Source of the DNA: Halichoerus grypus
Taxonomy: Eukaryota > Chordata > Mammalia > Carnivora > Phocidae
Length of the DNA stretch: 64,000 nucleotides
Direction of reading: 5' to 3'
Assembly: GCF_964656455.1 (NCBI RefSeq)
Contig: NC_135718.1
Span: 128,131,093-128,195,092 of the forward strand
Shown piece after piece: positions 21,254 to 41,113 of this stretch. The number at the start of each line of letters is the position of its first letter. The stretch's first letter is position 1. The notes below the pieces were generated by a model, which had not been told where the DNA came from, did no database searches, and saw only the letters and a list, made by a program, of their open reading frames with translations. Position numbers and translations under genes: made by a program.

Positions 21254-24200
21254 CTGGGTGGAGGACAACGGAGAAGTTTAGAGGCCTTCCCGTGCTGGGC
21301 GGACTGGGGAGGTGGGGAGCAAACACCCAGGGGCGTGGCATAAGCCCAGGGCTTCCGAAACTGCAACTGGGGATCAGCTCTAAGGGCACCAGAAGCCCAG
21401 AGCCATCAAGCTCCGAACAGCCCCAGATGCGTGGCGGGGGGGTGTGTGGGTGCTGGGAAAGCCGGAGCCGTGGGATGTCACAGCCGGGACTGCCTGATCC
21501 AACCCTGTGATGTTATAGTGCGGGACGTGAGGCCCACGGAAGGGAGTGATTGGCCTAAGATCACACAACCAGTCAAGGGCAGAGCTGGGGTAATGCTCAG
21601 AATCTGAGCTCCCTGGATACCGGTCCCACCCCAGGAGAAGATTCGAGCTTTGGGCTTCAAGGAAAGTTGTGGAGGGAAAAGCTTTGAGAGCCACTGTATG
21701 AGAATCCCCAGGAGTGCCTCTCTGCTCCTCCCCTCGCCCTGTGGCTGTTCCCAGAACGTCAGCAACTCCCCCATACCCACGCGCACCAATGTTGTCCTTT
21801 TCTTTGCAGGAGATGGAGTAGCAGCAGATCTCTCGGTCCTGGATGGCAGAAAGATTCCTGGGGGGGAGCCAGAGGAGAACCTGCTGAGGCTAGGACTGCC
21901 CAAGGGGCCTGGGGCTGGGGGCAACAGAGTCCTTTTCCTGCTGAAGGAGCTATACCCTGGAGGGCGAGGCTCCTGGCGAGGTGGGCTCTGCTGCCACCGT
22001 GTGGCGGATACTGAGAGCAGCAGCAAGCCGTCTCTCCGTTGCCTGGGAAATTTGGGGAGCAGGGAGGAAGGACAGAGTAACCAAACTCACATTTTCTCAA
22101 TCAGCTCCTTCTCATCCAATGCTCCTGGGAGGTCTCGCTTGTTACCGAGGACTAAGACCTACAGAGAAGGGAGGACAGGGACTAGGTCCAGGGCCACTGC
22201 GCCAGGATAGCCATTTCCCCTCCCCCACCCCGACCGCCTTCACCTGCCTCCCGCCCTGCCCCCAGTGACTTCCCAGCTGGTTCCCTCCCCTCCCACTCCA
22301 TTAGGCTGCTGACCGGGATGCCCTGCAGCTGGGGTTTGTCCAGTAGGTTGTGCAACTCATTCTTGGAGGCCTCAATCTTCTCCTGGTCAGCAGCGTCCAC
22401 CATGTACCTGGGGGACAGCAGGTGGGGACAAACATGATGACACTACAGGCAGAGAGGTAGGAACAGGAGCTGCGCTCGCAGGAGGAAACATCTTGCTGGG
22501 GCTTGGGCATCTCTGGATCTATGGGCTAGGGGCCTCCCCCACGGCCTGTCATTATCCTGTCATCCCCAAGTCCCCTCTGGACAAGCTGTCACATAGGGGT
22601 GAAGCCTGGCCCTTTAAGATTAGGTGTAAATCCCTTCCAAAATGACCCTCTTCGGTCTCCGCGGGAAGACTAGCCCTGGTTGAGTGAAGAAAGCAAAGGC
22701 AGCCCCAGATTTTCTTACAGCAAGATACTTCTAAAAAATGAGGTCAAACACAACAAAAACAAAACAATCTTTTGTTGGGCATATATATGTATGATAAAAT
22801 TATTTTTAAAAAGCAAGGGAACAAACCATTTAAATTATACAAATTTCAGGATAGTGGTGACTCTAGGGTGGGGGAGGCAGGGAGACACAGGTACTTTCAG
22901 CTGGTTGATGCTCTGGCTCTCAGGTTGGCCGGGAGGTGCTCAGAGCGTTTTGCAGGCAAGAAACACGCAGCACGCAAAGCAAAGGCAGGCTTCGTATGGA
23001 CCGGACAGTGTACCCTGAACCAAGGATTGTGACTAATCCAGCTCTGCGCCTCTGGTCCCTGCAGGCGGTGAGGTGGGGGGGAGCTGGGGAGGGGTCCCCG
23101 CAGGCGGTGAGGCTGGGGGGGGAGCCGGGGAGGGGTCCCCGCAGGCGGTGAGGCTGGGGGGGGAGCCGGGGAGGGGTCCCCGCAGGCGGTGAGGCTGGTG
23201 AGGCTGGTGGGGAAGCCGGGGAGGGGTCCCCGCAGGCGGTGAGGCTGGGGGGGAAGCCGGGGAGGGGTCCCCGCAGGCGGTGAGGCTGGGGGGAAGCCGG
23301 GGAGGCTGAGCCCCTTGTCCAACCCGGCCCTGCACTTACACAATGGCACTCACTCCTCGGCAGTAGCGCTCCCACATGCTGCGGAACCGGGGCTGTCCCC
23401 CGATGTCCCAGAGCTGAGTGAGAAGAGGGCAACATGGTCTCAGCAGCAGGCAGGCAACCAAACCCATCTTGGCTCCCTGTCCCCCTCCCCCACCCAGGGA
23501 CTGGTTTGCTCTCCATCCCTCCTGTGCCTACACCCCTCTGACTGCCTCAGAAGTTCTGTGCTCTTTTCCCACCTCTCCAAGCCTCTGCCCTCCTTCAGCT
23601 TCTCCTCCCAGGGGTCTCAGATACCCTCCCCAACTCGTTCTGGGGGCCCCGCCCCAGCAGGCACACAGGTGCTCTTCTGTGGCCCCGAGCGTGTGCCCAG
23701 AGTTTTTGGCTTCCTGCACTCACCTTGATGGTCACATTCCCTTTGGTGATTTTGCGCATGTTGAAACCCACAGTGGGGATCATATCCTCATTGAACTGTC
23801 CTGACTGGAAGGAAGAGTCAGAATTGGAAAAGGGGTCCAAGTCGACAGAACCCAGATGTGTGTCCCTGGCAGGCAGGGGCTGCCAAGAATAAAGCAGAGG
23901 CCAGGCCAGAGCGTCAGAGGCACCCTAGGCAAGGGGCACGGGGCCAGCTCCTGAGAGGCAGGACGGCCATCAACAACTCAGGTGTCCGCCCACTCCACAC
24001 GGCTCTCCTGGGAACAAGAGGCCCTGTCTTCTCCTGCCCCCCTCAAAGTCTCTCAGCCTAGACAGAGAAAAAATTCTTCCTAAGGTCTAACCACCATCTC
24101 TCCGTCGCAACGGAAGCCCCTTTACTGCACTGAGTCTCCAGTGGAGCAGAAGAGCCATCAGCTGCCAGCAGAAGGACCTCAAACAGGTCAGGGCAAACAG

Positions 24201-27200
24201 GGGGGAATCTCAAGGGAAGCAGACGTATCTTCAGATGAGCAGTAAATATTTTGATGGAAGGTAAATAGGCCACCCCAAAATGCACTGCACACGAAGCAAT
24301 TTCTGGATTATCCATGGTTCTGGTTTATTTGCACTATACTCTGTTTGTTAGGGCGGATAATCCACACTCTACATTCCCTGTTGACCCATGTTGTCTCCCA
24401 CTAGACTGAGAGCTTCCTGGGGAGGGGAACCATGCCCCCATTAACAACATTAGCAAATGTTTGCTGAATAAGAAGTTGACTATAATTCCATATCCCATAA
24501 CCCATTTTCAAATTCTTTTATTTATTTATTTTTTAAGATTTTATTTATTTGTGAGAGAGAATGACAGAGAGCATGAGAGGGAGGAGGGTCAGAGGGAGAA
24601 GCAGACTCCCTGCTGAGCAGGGAGCCCGATGTGGGACTCGATCCCGGGACTCCAGGATCATGACCTGAGCCGAAGGCAGTTGCTTAACCAACTGAGCCAC
24701 CCAGGCGCCCCATTTTCAAATTCTAATGATCTTCATGTCTCCCCCTCTGAATCATCTCCAAGATGTCTAGATTGCTCTAAACTAGCCCCAGGCCTGAAGT
24801 AAGGCCAGGCCAAACTCCCTCCAAGGTCATCTTCATGTTCCCATGTAGGACACTTCTGCTTACCACCCTCCTCCCCCAGATGCAGGAGATGGGGCTTATT
24901 TAACCTTGAATCTGAGGGTGACAGCCTTGTCTCTGTACCATGCCATTTTCTTCTGCTAGGTGGCAGGAATAATTTACCTCACGTCACATACAGAAGTCAG
25001 GGGCTCTGACCATTAGCCAAGATGTAGGACATGATGATTTCTTATTCAGAGCCTGTAGGCCTGAGTGAAGACTCCTGAGGTCCCATCTGAATGAGAGGGA
25101 TTGATTCCCTTTTATCTGCAAGAATCACCCAGACTCATTCACTAAGGCCCTTGGAAGTGAGAAGTGAGTCCCCATGACTGATGCTCGTGACAAGGTGGAG
25201 CAAGGGTTCCTAACCTGTGGGCCACAGATGAACTTCAGAGAGTCCCTGAACCCCCTGAAATTGCACCCAATCTGCATGTGCAAAATTTCTGTTTGTATGG
25301 ACATTTCTCTGGGGCAAGGGTTTCTAATGTGTGTTTTGTTTTTGTTTTTTTAGAGGGAGAGAGAGCAAGCAGGGGGTGTGGGGCAAACGGAGAGAGAATT
25401 TTTTTTTTTTTTTTAAGATTTTTTATTTATTTATTTGACAGAGAGAGAGAGAGACAGCTAGGGAGGGAACACAAGCAGGGGGAGGGGGAGTGGGAGAGGG
25501 AGAAGCAGGCTCCTGGCCGAGCAGGGAGCCCGATGTGGGGCTCGATCCCAGGACCCTGGGATCATGACCTGAGCCGAAGGCAGACACTTAACAACTGAGC
25601 CACCCAGGCGCCCCGGAGAGAGAATCTTAACCCAGCTCCACGCCCAGTGTGGAGCCTGACTCGGGGCTCAATCTCACGACCCTGAGATCATCACCTGAGC
25701 GGAAACCAAGAGTTGAACGCTTAACCGACTGAGCCACCCAGGCGCCCTAAGGGTCTCTTATTTTTATCAGATATCAAAAGGGCCCAAGAGCCCTAAAAGT
25801 TAGGAATCACTGAAAGGAGTGCCCCGAAGGAGGACGGCTTCTATTCTCACTAAGGATGGAGACCCTAACCACATGCAGTCTAAGTCTCAAACCCCAGCAG
25901 GGTGCCAGGGTGGGGGCATCTGCTGGACCAAAGTCCACTCCTCCTCATCTGGTCTCATGAAGAACATAAAGGTCTGAAGAAGAAAGCCCAGTTTTTGTTA
26001 ATCACTCATCATGGAGGAGCTTGGACAAGGCACTTCAACCTCTCTGGGCCTCAAATTTTCCTTCTGTGAAATGGGGAGAAGGGTTTTTGTTTCCTAGAAA
26101 CTGGCAAATAAGGCTCACAGAGTGCTTGGAAATGGCCTGGATATAGCATGAGGACCCATCTCGCATCTCTGGGAACTAGAAGACCCACAGGCTCCCGGAT
26201 AAAGGAAAAGCCTACTAGCCTGGCCGAATGTGCTCCTGGGTAGGAGGACCGCCAGGGAACCAGGCTCCCGGGCACCCATATTTCCAGTTCAGCTGTGAAC
26301 CAAAGCTAAGCTGGAACCAGGTTATGACTTCATTTCCCTGCTAATGCCTGCTGATCTCACAAGCTCCTCATTTAAGGTTAGAAGTAACCCCAAAGTCATG
26401 TGGTCTAACCTCTGGTCTCAGACTTGAATACGCTCTGGCTCATTCCCTCTCGGGTGGGCTCCAGCTCCCTGAGAGTTCTTTATAATGAGTCAAAAATCCA
26501 TCTTCTTGTAACTCCCATCCCTTGTTCCAGAGGCTTGGGTACCCCGAGATGCGTTCTTCCATATGACGGCCTTTACATATTTAAATGGCTTTAAACGGCT
26601 TGAAATATTTGAAAATGGCTCTCTTGGTTCCCTCAGGCAAAACATCTCCTACTTTCTACATCACAACTTTTTCAGAAGAACTCCAAAGATCAGTTTTAGG
26701 TTCTTAGAAGCATTGTGAAGTCTCTATATAATTATTTTTTCCAGTTCACGTTAGCCTGCTGAGCGGCTTAGACATATCAACTCCATTTCTATTTACAGTC
26801 AGACCTCATATAGCGAGTAGAAAAAGCCAAAGGGGGAAACAGCTGAGACAAACAGACGCCAAATGAACAGGCAAAGGTGATGCAGAGAGTCAGCAGAGGG
26901 CACAGGAACAGAGCCCAGGGGTCCCAATTCTTCACTTCTCTCTGACAGACACTCTACTGTGGTTATGCACAAGGTGGGCAGAAACACCAGTGCCGGCGCC
27001 CTGGAGATCCGAGAACACAGGTTCCCCGATGCTGGAACTCCCACTGAAGTCCACAAGGGGTGGTTTTTCTTGGGAAGCCTCTTTAAAGGGACATTTTGGG
27101 GCGCCTGGGTGGCTCAGTTGGTTAAGCGACTGCCTTCGGCTCAGGTCATGATCCTGGAGTCCCGGGATCGAGTCCCACATCAGGCTCCCTGCTCAGCAGG

Positions 27201-29309
27201 GAGTCTGCTTCTCCCTCTGACCCTCCTCCCTCTCATGCTCTCTGTCTCTCATCGTCTCTCTCGCAAATAAATAAAATCTTAAAAAAAAAAAAAATTTAAA
27301 GGGACATTTTGCTTGTACTTTTAGGATGTGCAAGCCGAAGTGGCAGATTGAATATTAGAAAGGGGAATGCACGGGGTGGGGGGTGGGGGGCGCGCTCCCT
27401 GTACCTCTCAGAAACTCTGCCCCTGACAGTGTCATTTGTGACTCCTGAGCTCTGTTCCTGTTTTAGATATGATGCAGGTCTAGGGGAAGCCCTCCTGACC
27501 AGGAAGTGGAACCCACCCGGGGACCTGTGGGTCTCTGGCCAGGAGCATGGCTTTCAGAAACGCTCCATGAGGAGAGTTTCCCTGGGGACTGGAGGGGACA
27601 CGGAGGCTGAGCCCTTAGAGCAGCAGGAACTTCCTCCTCTTGGCCTTACCCTGGAGACATCTCCCAGATCGAAATGCCTAGAAGCCAAGCCACCCAGGCC
27701 TGCAGGATCAGAGTCCAGGCACTATGCACTATGCTTCCAAGGGGCCCAAGAGCCCGAGTCAATGCCCGATCTAACTAGAGGCCAGACCCTAGGCCCAGAG
27801 CCTGGGCAGACGGGAGCTCAGGGGTGCATGCTGGCTAGGAAACCATCACGCCAAAACACCCAGCGTGGGCCTGGAGGTCCTGCCCTGTCCGATGAGGAGC
27901 CAGGAACCATGGGGTGGAGGAAGGGGCAGAGGTCATCTGCCAAGCATGTTTGGAAAGGGAAGCCGGTGCCCAAACATGTGGCCACGGGGTACCCGCAGCT
28001 CCAGGCTCCAGCCCTCCGTCTGCACTCGCGCCCCTGGGATGCTGCGATCCATCAGGGGGCTCTCTTCCGGACGGGCAGCCGCACAGGCGCGGGGCGGTAC
28101 CTAGGCTGCCTGGCCACACTTCCTCGCTGACCTTAGGATGCGCGTCTGGGGCCAGTATGTGGCCAATTCACAATCCTCAGAAACCCTAGCATGGGGACTG
28201 GGGCCGGGCCGCGACAACCCCAGCGCCCCCTGCCCCAAGCCTCCCTCAGCCCCACACGCCCAGTCCTGCCAGCTTCTTTAAAGCAGGCCGCAGCCATTAC
28301 TGCAGCCTCAGCTCACACACCCATGGAGCTCGTCTTCCCTTTTTTTGAGACAGATTTTAACTCCTTCCCCACCACTCCCGGGCAGCGAAAGACTGAAAAG
28401 TGCCCACCTCGGACTCGACTACCCAAAGCCCTCGGAGCCCCTCTCTGCCGTGTCCCCAGAGTGGGCAGCGCCCCTCCAAACTCATCCTCTGGTCCGAGGC
28501 GCCTCCAGCTGCAACTTCTGAGCCAGGCGGAGACTCCAAACCCCCTTTCCGACGCCACCCTCCCCGGACCCCCAGCGAAGACGCCGCGGGTTCCTGGAGG
28601 GGAGGAGTCTGGGCGCGAGCCAAGGGCCTCAGCTGATTCCACTACCCCCAGGGGGTACGTCCCCTCCCCCTCAATAGCGCGGGGCTTCCTCTTCCGGCAG
28701 AGAGGGGTTAAAGCCTCCGGGTGGGGCTGAGCTCGCCCAAGCCCCCCTCCCCAAGCCGCTCCAGCCGCCGGGTCCCACGACCCTCCGCACGCGGGGCGGG
28801 AAAGCCCGGGCACTTTCGCCCCGTCATGCCCCCATGCGCGGGGACCGGAGGGGGCCTGTCTCTGCAGGCGGCGGTTCCCTCCTACCTCGTGACCCACTGC
28901 GGCCGCCAGTCCCAGGGCCCCAGCCCGTGTCCTCGTCCCCCTTCCCCGCCCGCCCCCCCCCCCAGCCGTGCCATCCCGGCCCGGACGGGAGAGCGGGTCG
29001 CGCGCCACCCGGGTCCCCCGCGGGCCGTGCTAGGCCCCAAGCGCCCGGGCCCGCTCCTCCCCCGCCCGGCGCCCGGCGGTGCCCGGCCATGCCAGGCGGC
29101 GACCCCGGCTCACCAGGGCGCGGCGCGGGCCGAGATAGGCCCGACCCTCGGCAGGCGCCCCGGGCCCGCGCCCCGCGCCCCCGTACCGCGATCACGTTGA
29201 CGAAGGTGGTCTTGCCCGAGTACTGCAGCCCGACCAGCGTGAGCTCCATCTCCTCCTTCCAGAACAGGGCCTTGAACCAGTCCAGCAGCTTGTTGAACAA
29301 AGCGATCAT
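21204..29309 (-). CDS. ARL8A: ARL8A, Arf-like small GTPase of lysosomes (whole coding span, 7 exons, 186 aa)
   Basis: Exons in gene order: 29187-29309, 23724-23804, 23340-23413, 22314-22407, 22091-22158, 21787-21857, 21204-21253; total 561 nt including stop, all phases join. ARL8 GTPases are recruited to lysosomes by BORC and bind kinesin adaptors such as SKIP/PLEKHM2 to move lysosomes toward microtubule plus ends. Seen: an amphipathic N terminus [17 protein letters not shown] (acetylated rather than myristoylated in this subfamily), P-loop GLQYSGKTT (27-35), switch I with PTVGFN, switch II WDIGGQ, NKRD and the SCKE base-recognition loop. Length and sequence equal human ARL8A as I recall it; ARL8B is less similar. 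Intron 1 (5.4 kb) holds four CAN-SINEs; intron 3 holds a minisatellite. Confidence 0.98.
21525..21605 (-). repeat. MIR-like fragment in ARL8A intron 6
   Basis: Complement of the MIR core: 'tgattggcctaagatcacacaaccagtcaagggcagagctgg'. Confidence 0.65.
21787..21857 (-). CDS. ARL8A: ARL8A coding exon 6
   Basis: Acceptor in a CCCCCCCAG tract, donor ATTG|GTGCGC. Encodes [23 protein letters not shown], including the SCKE guanine-recognition loop. 71 nt. Confidence 0.97.
22091..22158 (-). CDS. ARL8A: ARL8A coding exon 5
   Basis: Acceptor TTCTCTGTAG|GTC, donor AT|GTGAGT. Encodes [19 protein letters not shown] and on to IEK; NKRD is the G4 motif. 68 nt. Confidence 0.97.
22314..22407 (-). CDS. ARL8A: ARL8A coding exon 4
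   Basis: Acceptor TCCCCCAG|GTACATG. Encodes [20 protein letters not shown] and on to LQGIP. The donor CCG|GTCAGC is weaker than the others, with C at position +3. 94 nt. Confidence 0.96.
23058..23312 (-). repeat. GC-rich minisatellite (VNTR) in ARL8A intron 3
   Basis: About six units of roughly 40-55 bp sharing 'gaggggtccccgcaggcggtgaggctggggggg'. Units differ by G-run length and by one internal 'gaggctggt' triplication. The plus strand, which is the ARL8A template, is very G-rich. Confidence 0.93.
23340..23413 (-). CDS. ARL8A: ARL8A coding exon 3
   Basis: Acceptor CTCACTCAG|CTC, donor ATTGT|GTAAGT. Encodes [20 protein letters not shown] and VSAIV; WDIGGQ is the switch II / G3 motif. 74 nt. 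Confidence 0.97.
23724..23804 (-). CDS. ARL8A: ARL8A coding exon 2
   Basis: Acceptor CTTCCAG|TCA, donor AAG|GTGAGT. Encodes switch [21 protein letters not shown] followed by KGNVTIK. 81 nt, phase 0 both ends. Confidence 0.97.
24517..24710 (-). mobile_element. CAN-SINE in ARL8A intron 1
   Basis: Intact copy with a perfect 14-bp target-site duplication cattttcaaattct at 24503-24516 and 24711-24724. Confidence 0.95.
25336..25748 (-). mobile_element. Older CAN-SINE interrupted by a younger one
   Basis: The 5' and 3' parts lie at 25626-25748 and 25336-25399. The outer copy reads 'gaaccaagagttgaacgcttaaccgactgagccacc', a divergent subfamily. The younger element splits it in its purine-rich tail. 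Confidence 0.85.
25400..25613 (-). mobile_element. Younger CAN-SINE nested in an older CAN-SINE
   Basis: Full-length copy with the 12-bp duplication cggagagagaat at 25388-25399 and 25614-25625, inside the older SINE. Confidence 0.94.
27098..27294 (+). mobile_element. CAN-SINE in ARL8A intron 1
   Basis: Opposite in orientation to ARL8A. Perfect 16-bp target-site duplication tttaaagggacatttt at 27082-27097 and 27295-27310. Confidence 0.95.
29187..29309 (-). CDS. ARL8A: ARL8A coding exon 1
   Basis: Start codon at 29307-29309 in good context (gcgaccATGa). Encodes the amphipathic N-terminal helix and the P-loop GLQYSGKTT. Donor GCG|GTACGG. 41 codons. Confidence 0.98.
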
Positions 29310-29509
29310 GGTCGCTGCCGCCGGCCCCGCCCGGTGCCGGCTGCCCGCCGCCCCTCGCTGCCCTCGCGCTGCGGCCCGGAGCGGCCCCTCCCCGGTGCGG
29401 CCCGGGTCCCGCGGCTCGGTGCGGGCGGAGGCTCGAGCGCAGCGGCCGACGACTCGCTGCCCCCGGATCCGCTCGCCGATGGGTGTGGCTTCAGCGCCCT
29501 CCTCCTCCT

Positions 29510-29511
<2 letters not shown>

Positions 29512-29541
<30 letters not shown>
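29512..29541 (-). repeat. (GGC)10 triplet tract in ARL8A 5' UTR or promoter
   Basis: Ten uninterrupted GCC units on the plus strand (GGC in the ARL8A direction), next to a short CCT run, 203-232 bp upstream of the start codon. Probably transcribed, but the transcription start is not known. Confidence 0.9.
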
Positions 29542-30359
29542 CTCCTGCGCCGCCGCTGCCCGGCCGCGTCCGGCTCGCACCCGAGCGCGCGCCCCTCCCT
29601 CGCCCCGAGCCCGGCCGGCGGGTGGGCTGCGCGGGGAGCCTTCGCGCCTCGGCGGTACGGCCTGCGCCTGCTGGCGGCCGGGGGCACTCGGGAAAGAGGT
29701 CTAATCTGTTTTCCCGGGCTGCCGCGCCCTGGCTGGCACCCCGTTCCTTCCCAAAGGGTGGTGGGCCCGAGGTGGGTGAGGTCCCCGTTAAGCAGGGTGG
29801 GGGAGGATGGTTCACCCACTTGCCAGGACCCGGAGATGAGATCTCTATGAAAGGCCGGCCAATGGAGGCTTTTTGTTCCCTGAGTCCTTGCCTCTGAACA
29901 TCTCTGGGGACTGAGTCTTATCCTCTCAAAACCTAACCAGTGGAGAGTAACAACCGGGTTTGGGTGTGTTAATACTCCATCTTGTTTTGTTAACCACAGT
30001 TTACCTGAACTGCTTGTTTAGGAAGCCTCTGGCCCTAAGTGAAATAGCTGTTTGAGGCTGATGCCGATTTTCCCCAGTATCACCATAATTCACAGATAAA
30101 ATCCTGCTTGGGGGTGGGGACGGTTTCCAGTGAGGAAGATGTGTGGTGGATGAAAAAGTTGGCCTGTTTTGGTGAAAGCCAAAGTTTTCTCCAGGAGGAG
30201 CACTGTCGGCGGGAGGTGTAGGGCAGGCCAAGATGCCGCCTGCCTCAGAGGATGTAGCCACAGGGCCTGCGGAACCCCAGGGCTGGCTGTTCCCCAATGG
30301 TCCCAGGCTTCAGGGCAGGCCCCGACCTAGGATGGGTGCTCCTTAGTATTTGGCTTTCT

Positions 30360-30567
30360 TTCTTTCTTTTTTTCTTTCTTCCTTCCTAAGATTTTATCTA
30401 TTTATTTGAAAGAGAGAGCATGAATGGGAGGGAGGGGCACAGGGAGAAGGAGAAGCAGACTCCCTGCTGAGCAGGGAGCCCCCCACGTGGGGCTTGATCC
30501 CAGGACTCTGAGATCATGACCCCAGTGGAAGGCAGATGCTTAGCCGACTGAGCCAACCCGGCACCCC
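30360..30567 (-). mobile_element. CAN-SINE between ARL8A and PTPN7
   Basis: Pyrimidine tail (TTTCTTTC, CTTCC) followed by a diverged body and head 'gactgagccaacccggcacccc'. Flanks agtatttggctttc and agtatttggttttc. Confidence 0.92.
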
Positions 30568-30939
30568 AGTATTTGGTTTTCAAACGTACTCACATGTAGT
30601 CTATTGTTCTAGTTAAAAGTGCATAAACTGTCGACCTAAGCCATATCCATCAAACGTACCTAAGATGACCCCAAATGATCAGACAGTGGCCAAAGTGGAG
30701 GGATCACAAAGTATCATCTTTCTAGCTTCTGCCCCTTAATAGGTCCCTATCTAGCTCCTAGGGTACACCTCTGCCCCATTTCCTAAACTGACTCCAGTGT
30801 CACTTTGATGTCTCAAGAAGTGCTAGAAATGTGCATATCCTGGGATAAGGATCTGCAGCCTATTCCTGGCCTATGGATTCTTACTCTGTTGCTATAAAGA
30901 GGCTCCGGAGGCCTGAGAAAAAGATGGAAAGAAGGAATG

Positions 30940-32606
30940 AATCAGTCATCCAAAAAGCCTTTATTCTCCCACTTGGTTCCTCTTTCAGAGCTTATACTCT
31001 CTAAGTTCTAGAACGGGGTCGGGGCGACAGTGCCAGGGAGGGGAGCCTCTGGGCCCATGCTCATGCAGTTGCTTTCCTCCCAGCTGGGTGTGAGCTCAGG
31101 GCAGGATCAGGCGCTTGAGAACTCTGCCTGGCTTCACGGTCACAAGCTGTGAGCGCCTCCCATAGGGGTTAGGCAAGTGCAGCTGTAGGAGAGCCCACTC
31201 CCAGGGCCGTAAGGAAGGAGGAATTCCATTGTGAGACCAAGCAGAAGCATTAAGAAAATTCACTTCAGATTCAACATTGTGGGTTCTTCCGAAGAGATGT
31301 CATGAATGAGGAGGCTCAGCTGTTCTCCAGGATCTAGCTCCTTGGGGGATTCCGCAGAGAACTGGCATCAGCCAAAGCAGACCGCAGGGGCTGCGTGCCC
31401 GGAGAGATGATGCCTTCCTTCATCGCCACAGGCAACCCATCTTGGGTTCAAGGACGAAGGATTTAGATGTCTTCCCGGAGGTGTGTAGGTGAGCCCTGAG
31501 ATGGATCTTGGGTGCCCTGGAAATTGTGTTGATACTGAGATGATGAAGGGAGTTCGTTCTCTGGGATAGACTAAGGGGGACCCCAATTTAGTCTGAGGCC
31601 CCAGGTCTGCATGGAATGCGTTCACCCAATTGTTCGTGGAAGCAGCCAGGCTCTCCAGGTGCCTTCTGCAAATGCAGGGGGTGGGGGCCGGGGGGCTGGT
31701 TTTCTAAAATCAGGCCAAGCTCTTTGTTTCTCCCTCACTCCTTGTTCTTTTGTACCTCCTCCTACCCAGGGATCTTCCAAGGTCATGGAAGGAGAAGACA
31801 GAGGATGCTGGGCCTCCCTAGGGAGTAGCTGGGGTGAGTGGCTGGCAATTATGGAGGTAGGGGTAGCCCTCTGGACCGCTGAGGGGCCCCCATACTTTCC
31901 CTCTTCCAGAGGTTTCAGCTGCTTGGCCTGGTCACCTCTGTAGCCTGATCCCAGGACTCAAGTGTGGGCACAGGGGTAGTCTGGGTTCTTGTTCTCTTCG
32001 GCGGGGTATCCAGCCCTCACGGATGTGGGGTGAGGAAGCAGAGTCACTGCTAGGATGTTGAGAACTTGGCCGTGGTCAGGACCGGACTTTTCCCAGCTCG
32101 GGCATCTGGCCTGTTTTGGGGCAGGGCCCAGGCGGAAGATCTTGGGATCACTGTCTTGCCAGCCCCAGGAAGGAGATAGAGCTGGACAGGCTTCTAGGAA
32201 CTTCTCTGATTACTTTTCCCTATGGCAGCAAAGCACCTAATGTCCCTGTCCTAGACGGAGAGATGAAGCTCACAGAGCACTTTGGGTAAGACAGGACTCC
32301 TGGGCTCCTTTCTCAGCTCTGTCGTAAATGCCGGCTCCTAGCTCGAAGGTCAGAGAGACACGGGAGGTCCCCCAAGTGTCCGTTTGCGGCTACTAGAGGA
32401 AGCAGAAGAATGGCCAGTGGTAAAGACCTGGAGTCTGGTCCCAGTCCTTGCTGATGCAGCTTCCGGTGACTGCATGTGCCTCCTGAGGGGCACCCCTTCT
32501 CCAGGCCCACCCAAGGGGTCTCTCAGATCACAAGGCCCACTTTCCCAGACCCACCTGCCCAGGCCTGGGGGACTCTGGCACCCGGGCTGGTGGAGGGCGC
32601 CAGGGC
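30940..32606 (-). other. PTPN7: PTPN7 3' untranslated region (inferred)
   Basis: About 1.65 kb between the TGA at 32607 and the AATAAA near 30960. I see no repeat insertion inside it and no convincing reading frame. Confidence 0.6.
30960..30965 (-). terminator. Poly(A) signal of PTPN7
   Basis: TTTATT on the plus strand, AATAAA in the sense direction, about 1.64 kb past the stop codon. It is the nearest canonical hexamer I found downstream of PTPN7. Confidence 0.6.
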
Positions 32607-41061
<8,455 letters not shown>

Positions 41062-41113
41062 GCTGGGGTGGGGTGCAGGGCCCAGGGGAGGCTCACTCAG
41101 CCATGAGGTTCAC
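41062..41113 (-). other. PTPN7: PTPN7 5' UTR part of coding exon 1 (inferred)
   Basis: A plausible acceptor CCTGTCTTTCAG|GTGAACC ends at 41114, so the start codon probably lies in a second exon and an untranslated first exon lies further upstream. Confidence 0.5.

Larger units (their letters stand above)
28380..29700 (-). promoter_or_regulatory. ARL8A: CpG-island promoter of ARL8A
   Basis: Very GC- and CpG-dense sequence surrounds coding exon 1, with several CCGCCC/GGGCGG (Sp1-like) boxes and no TATA box. The transcription start is not visible from sequence but should lie upstream of 29309 on the minus strand. Confidence 0.75.

Noticed and set aside
22897..23516. Overlapping minus-strand frames of 100-198 codons in ARL8A intron 3
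   Set aside because: They translate the minisatellite in each frame (repeated [11 protein letters not shown]) and carry ARL8A exon 3 in another frame; repeat artefact.
27309..28130. 273-codon plus-strand open frame before the ARL8A CpG island
   Set aside because: Begins at an ATG just after a SINE, has low-complexity Gly/Arg/Pro content, no domain I recognise, and lies antisense in ARL8A intron 1. GC-rich sequence gives long chance frames.
28834..29850. 338-codon plus-strand frame across ARL8A exon 1
   Set aside because: Antisense shadow of a CpG island; composition is Pro/Arg/Ala with a poly-Pro/Ala run from the GCC repeat.
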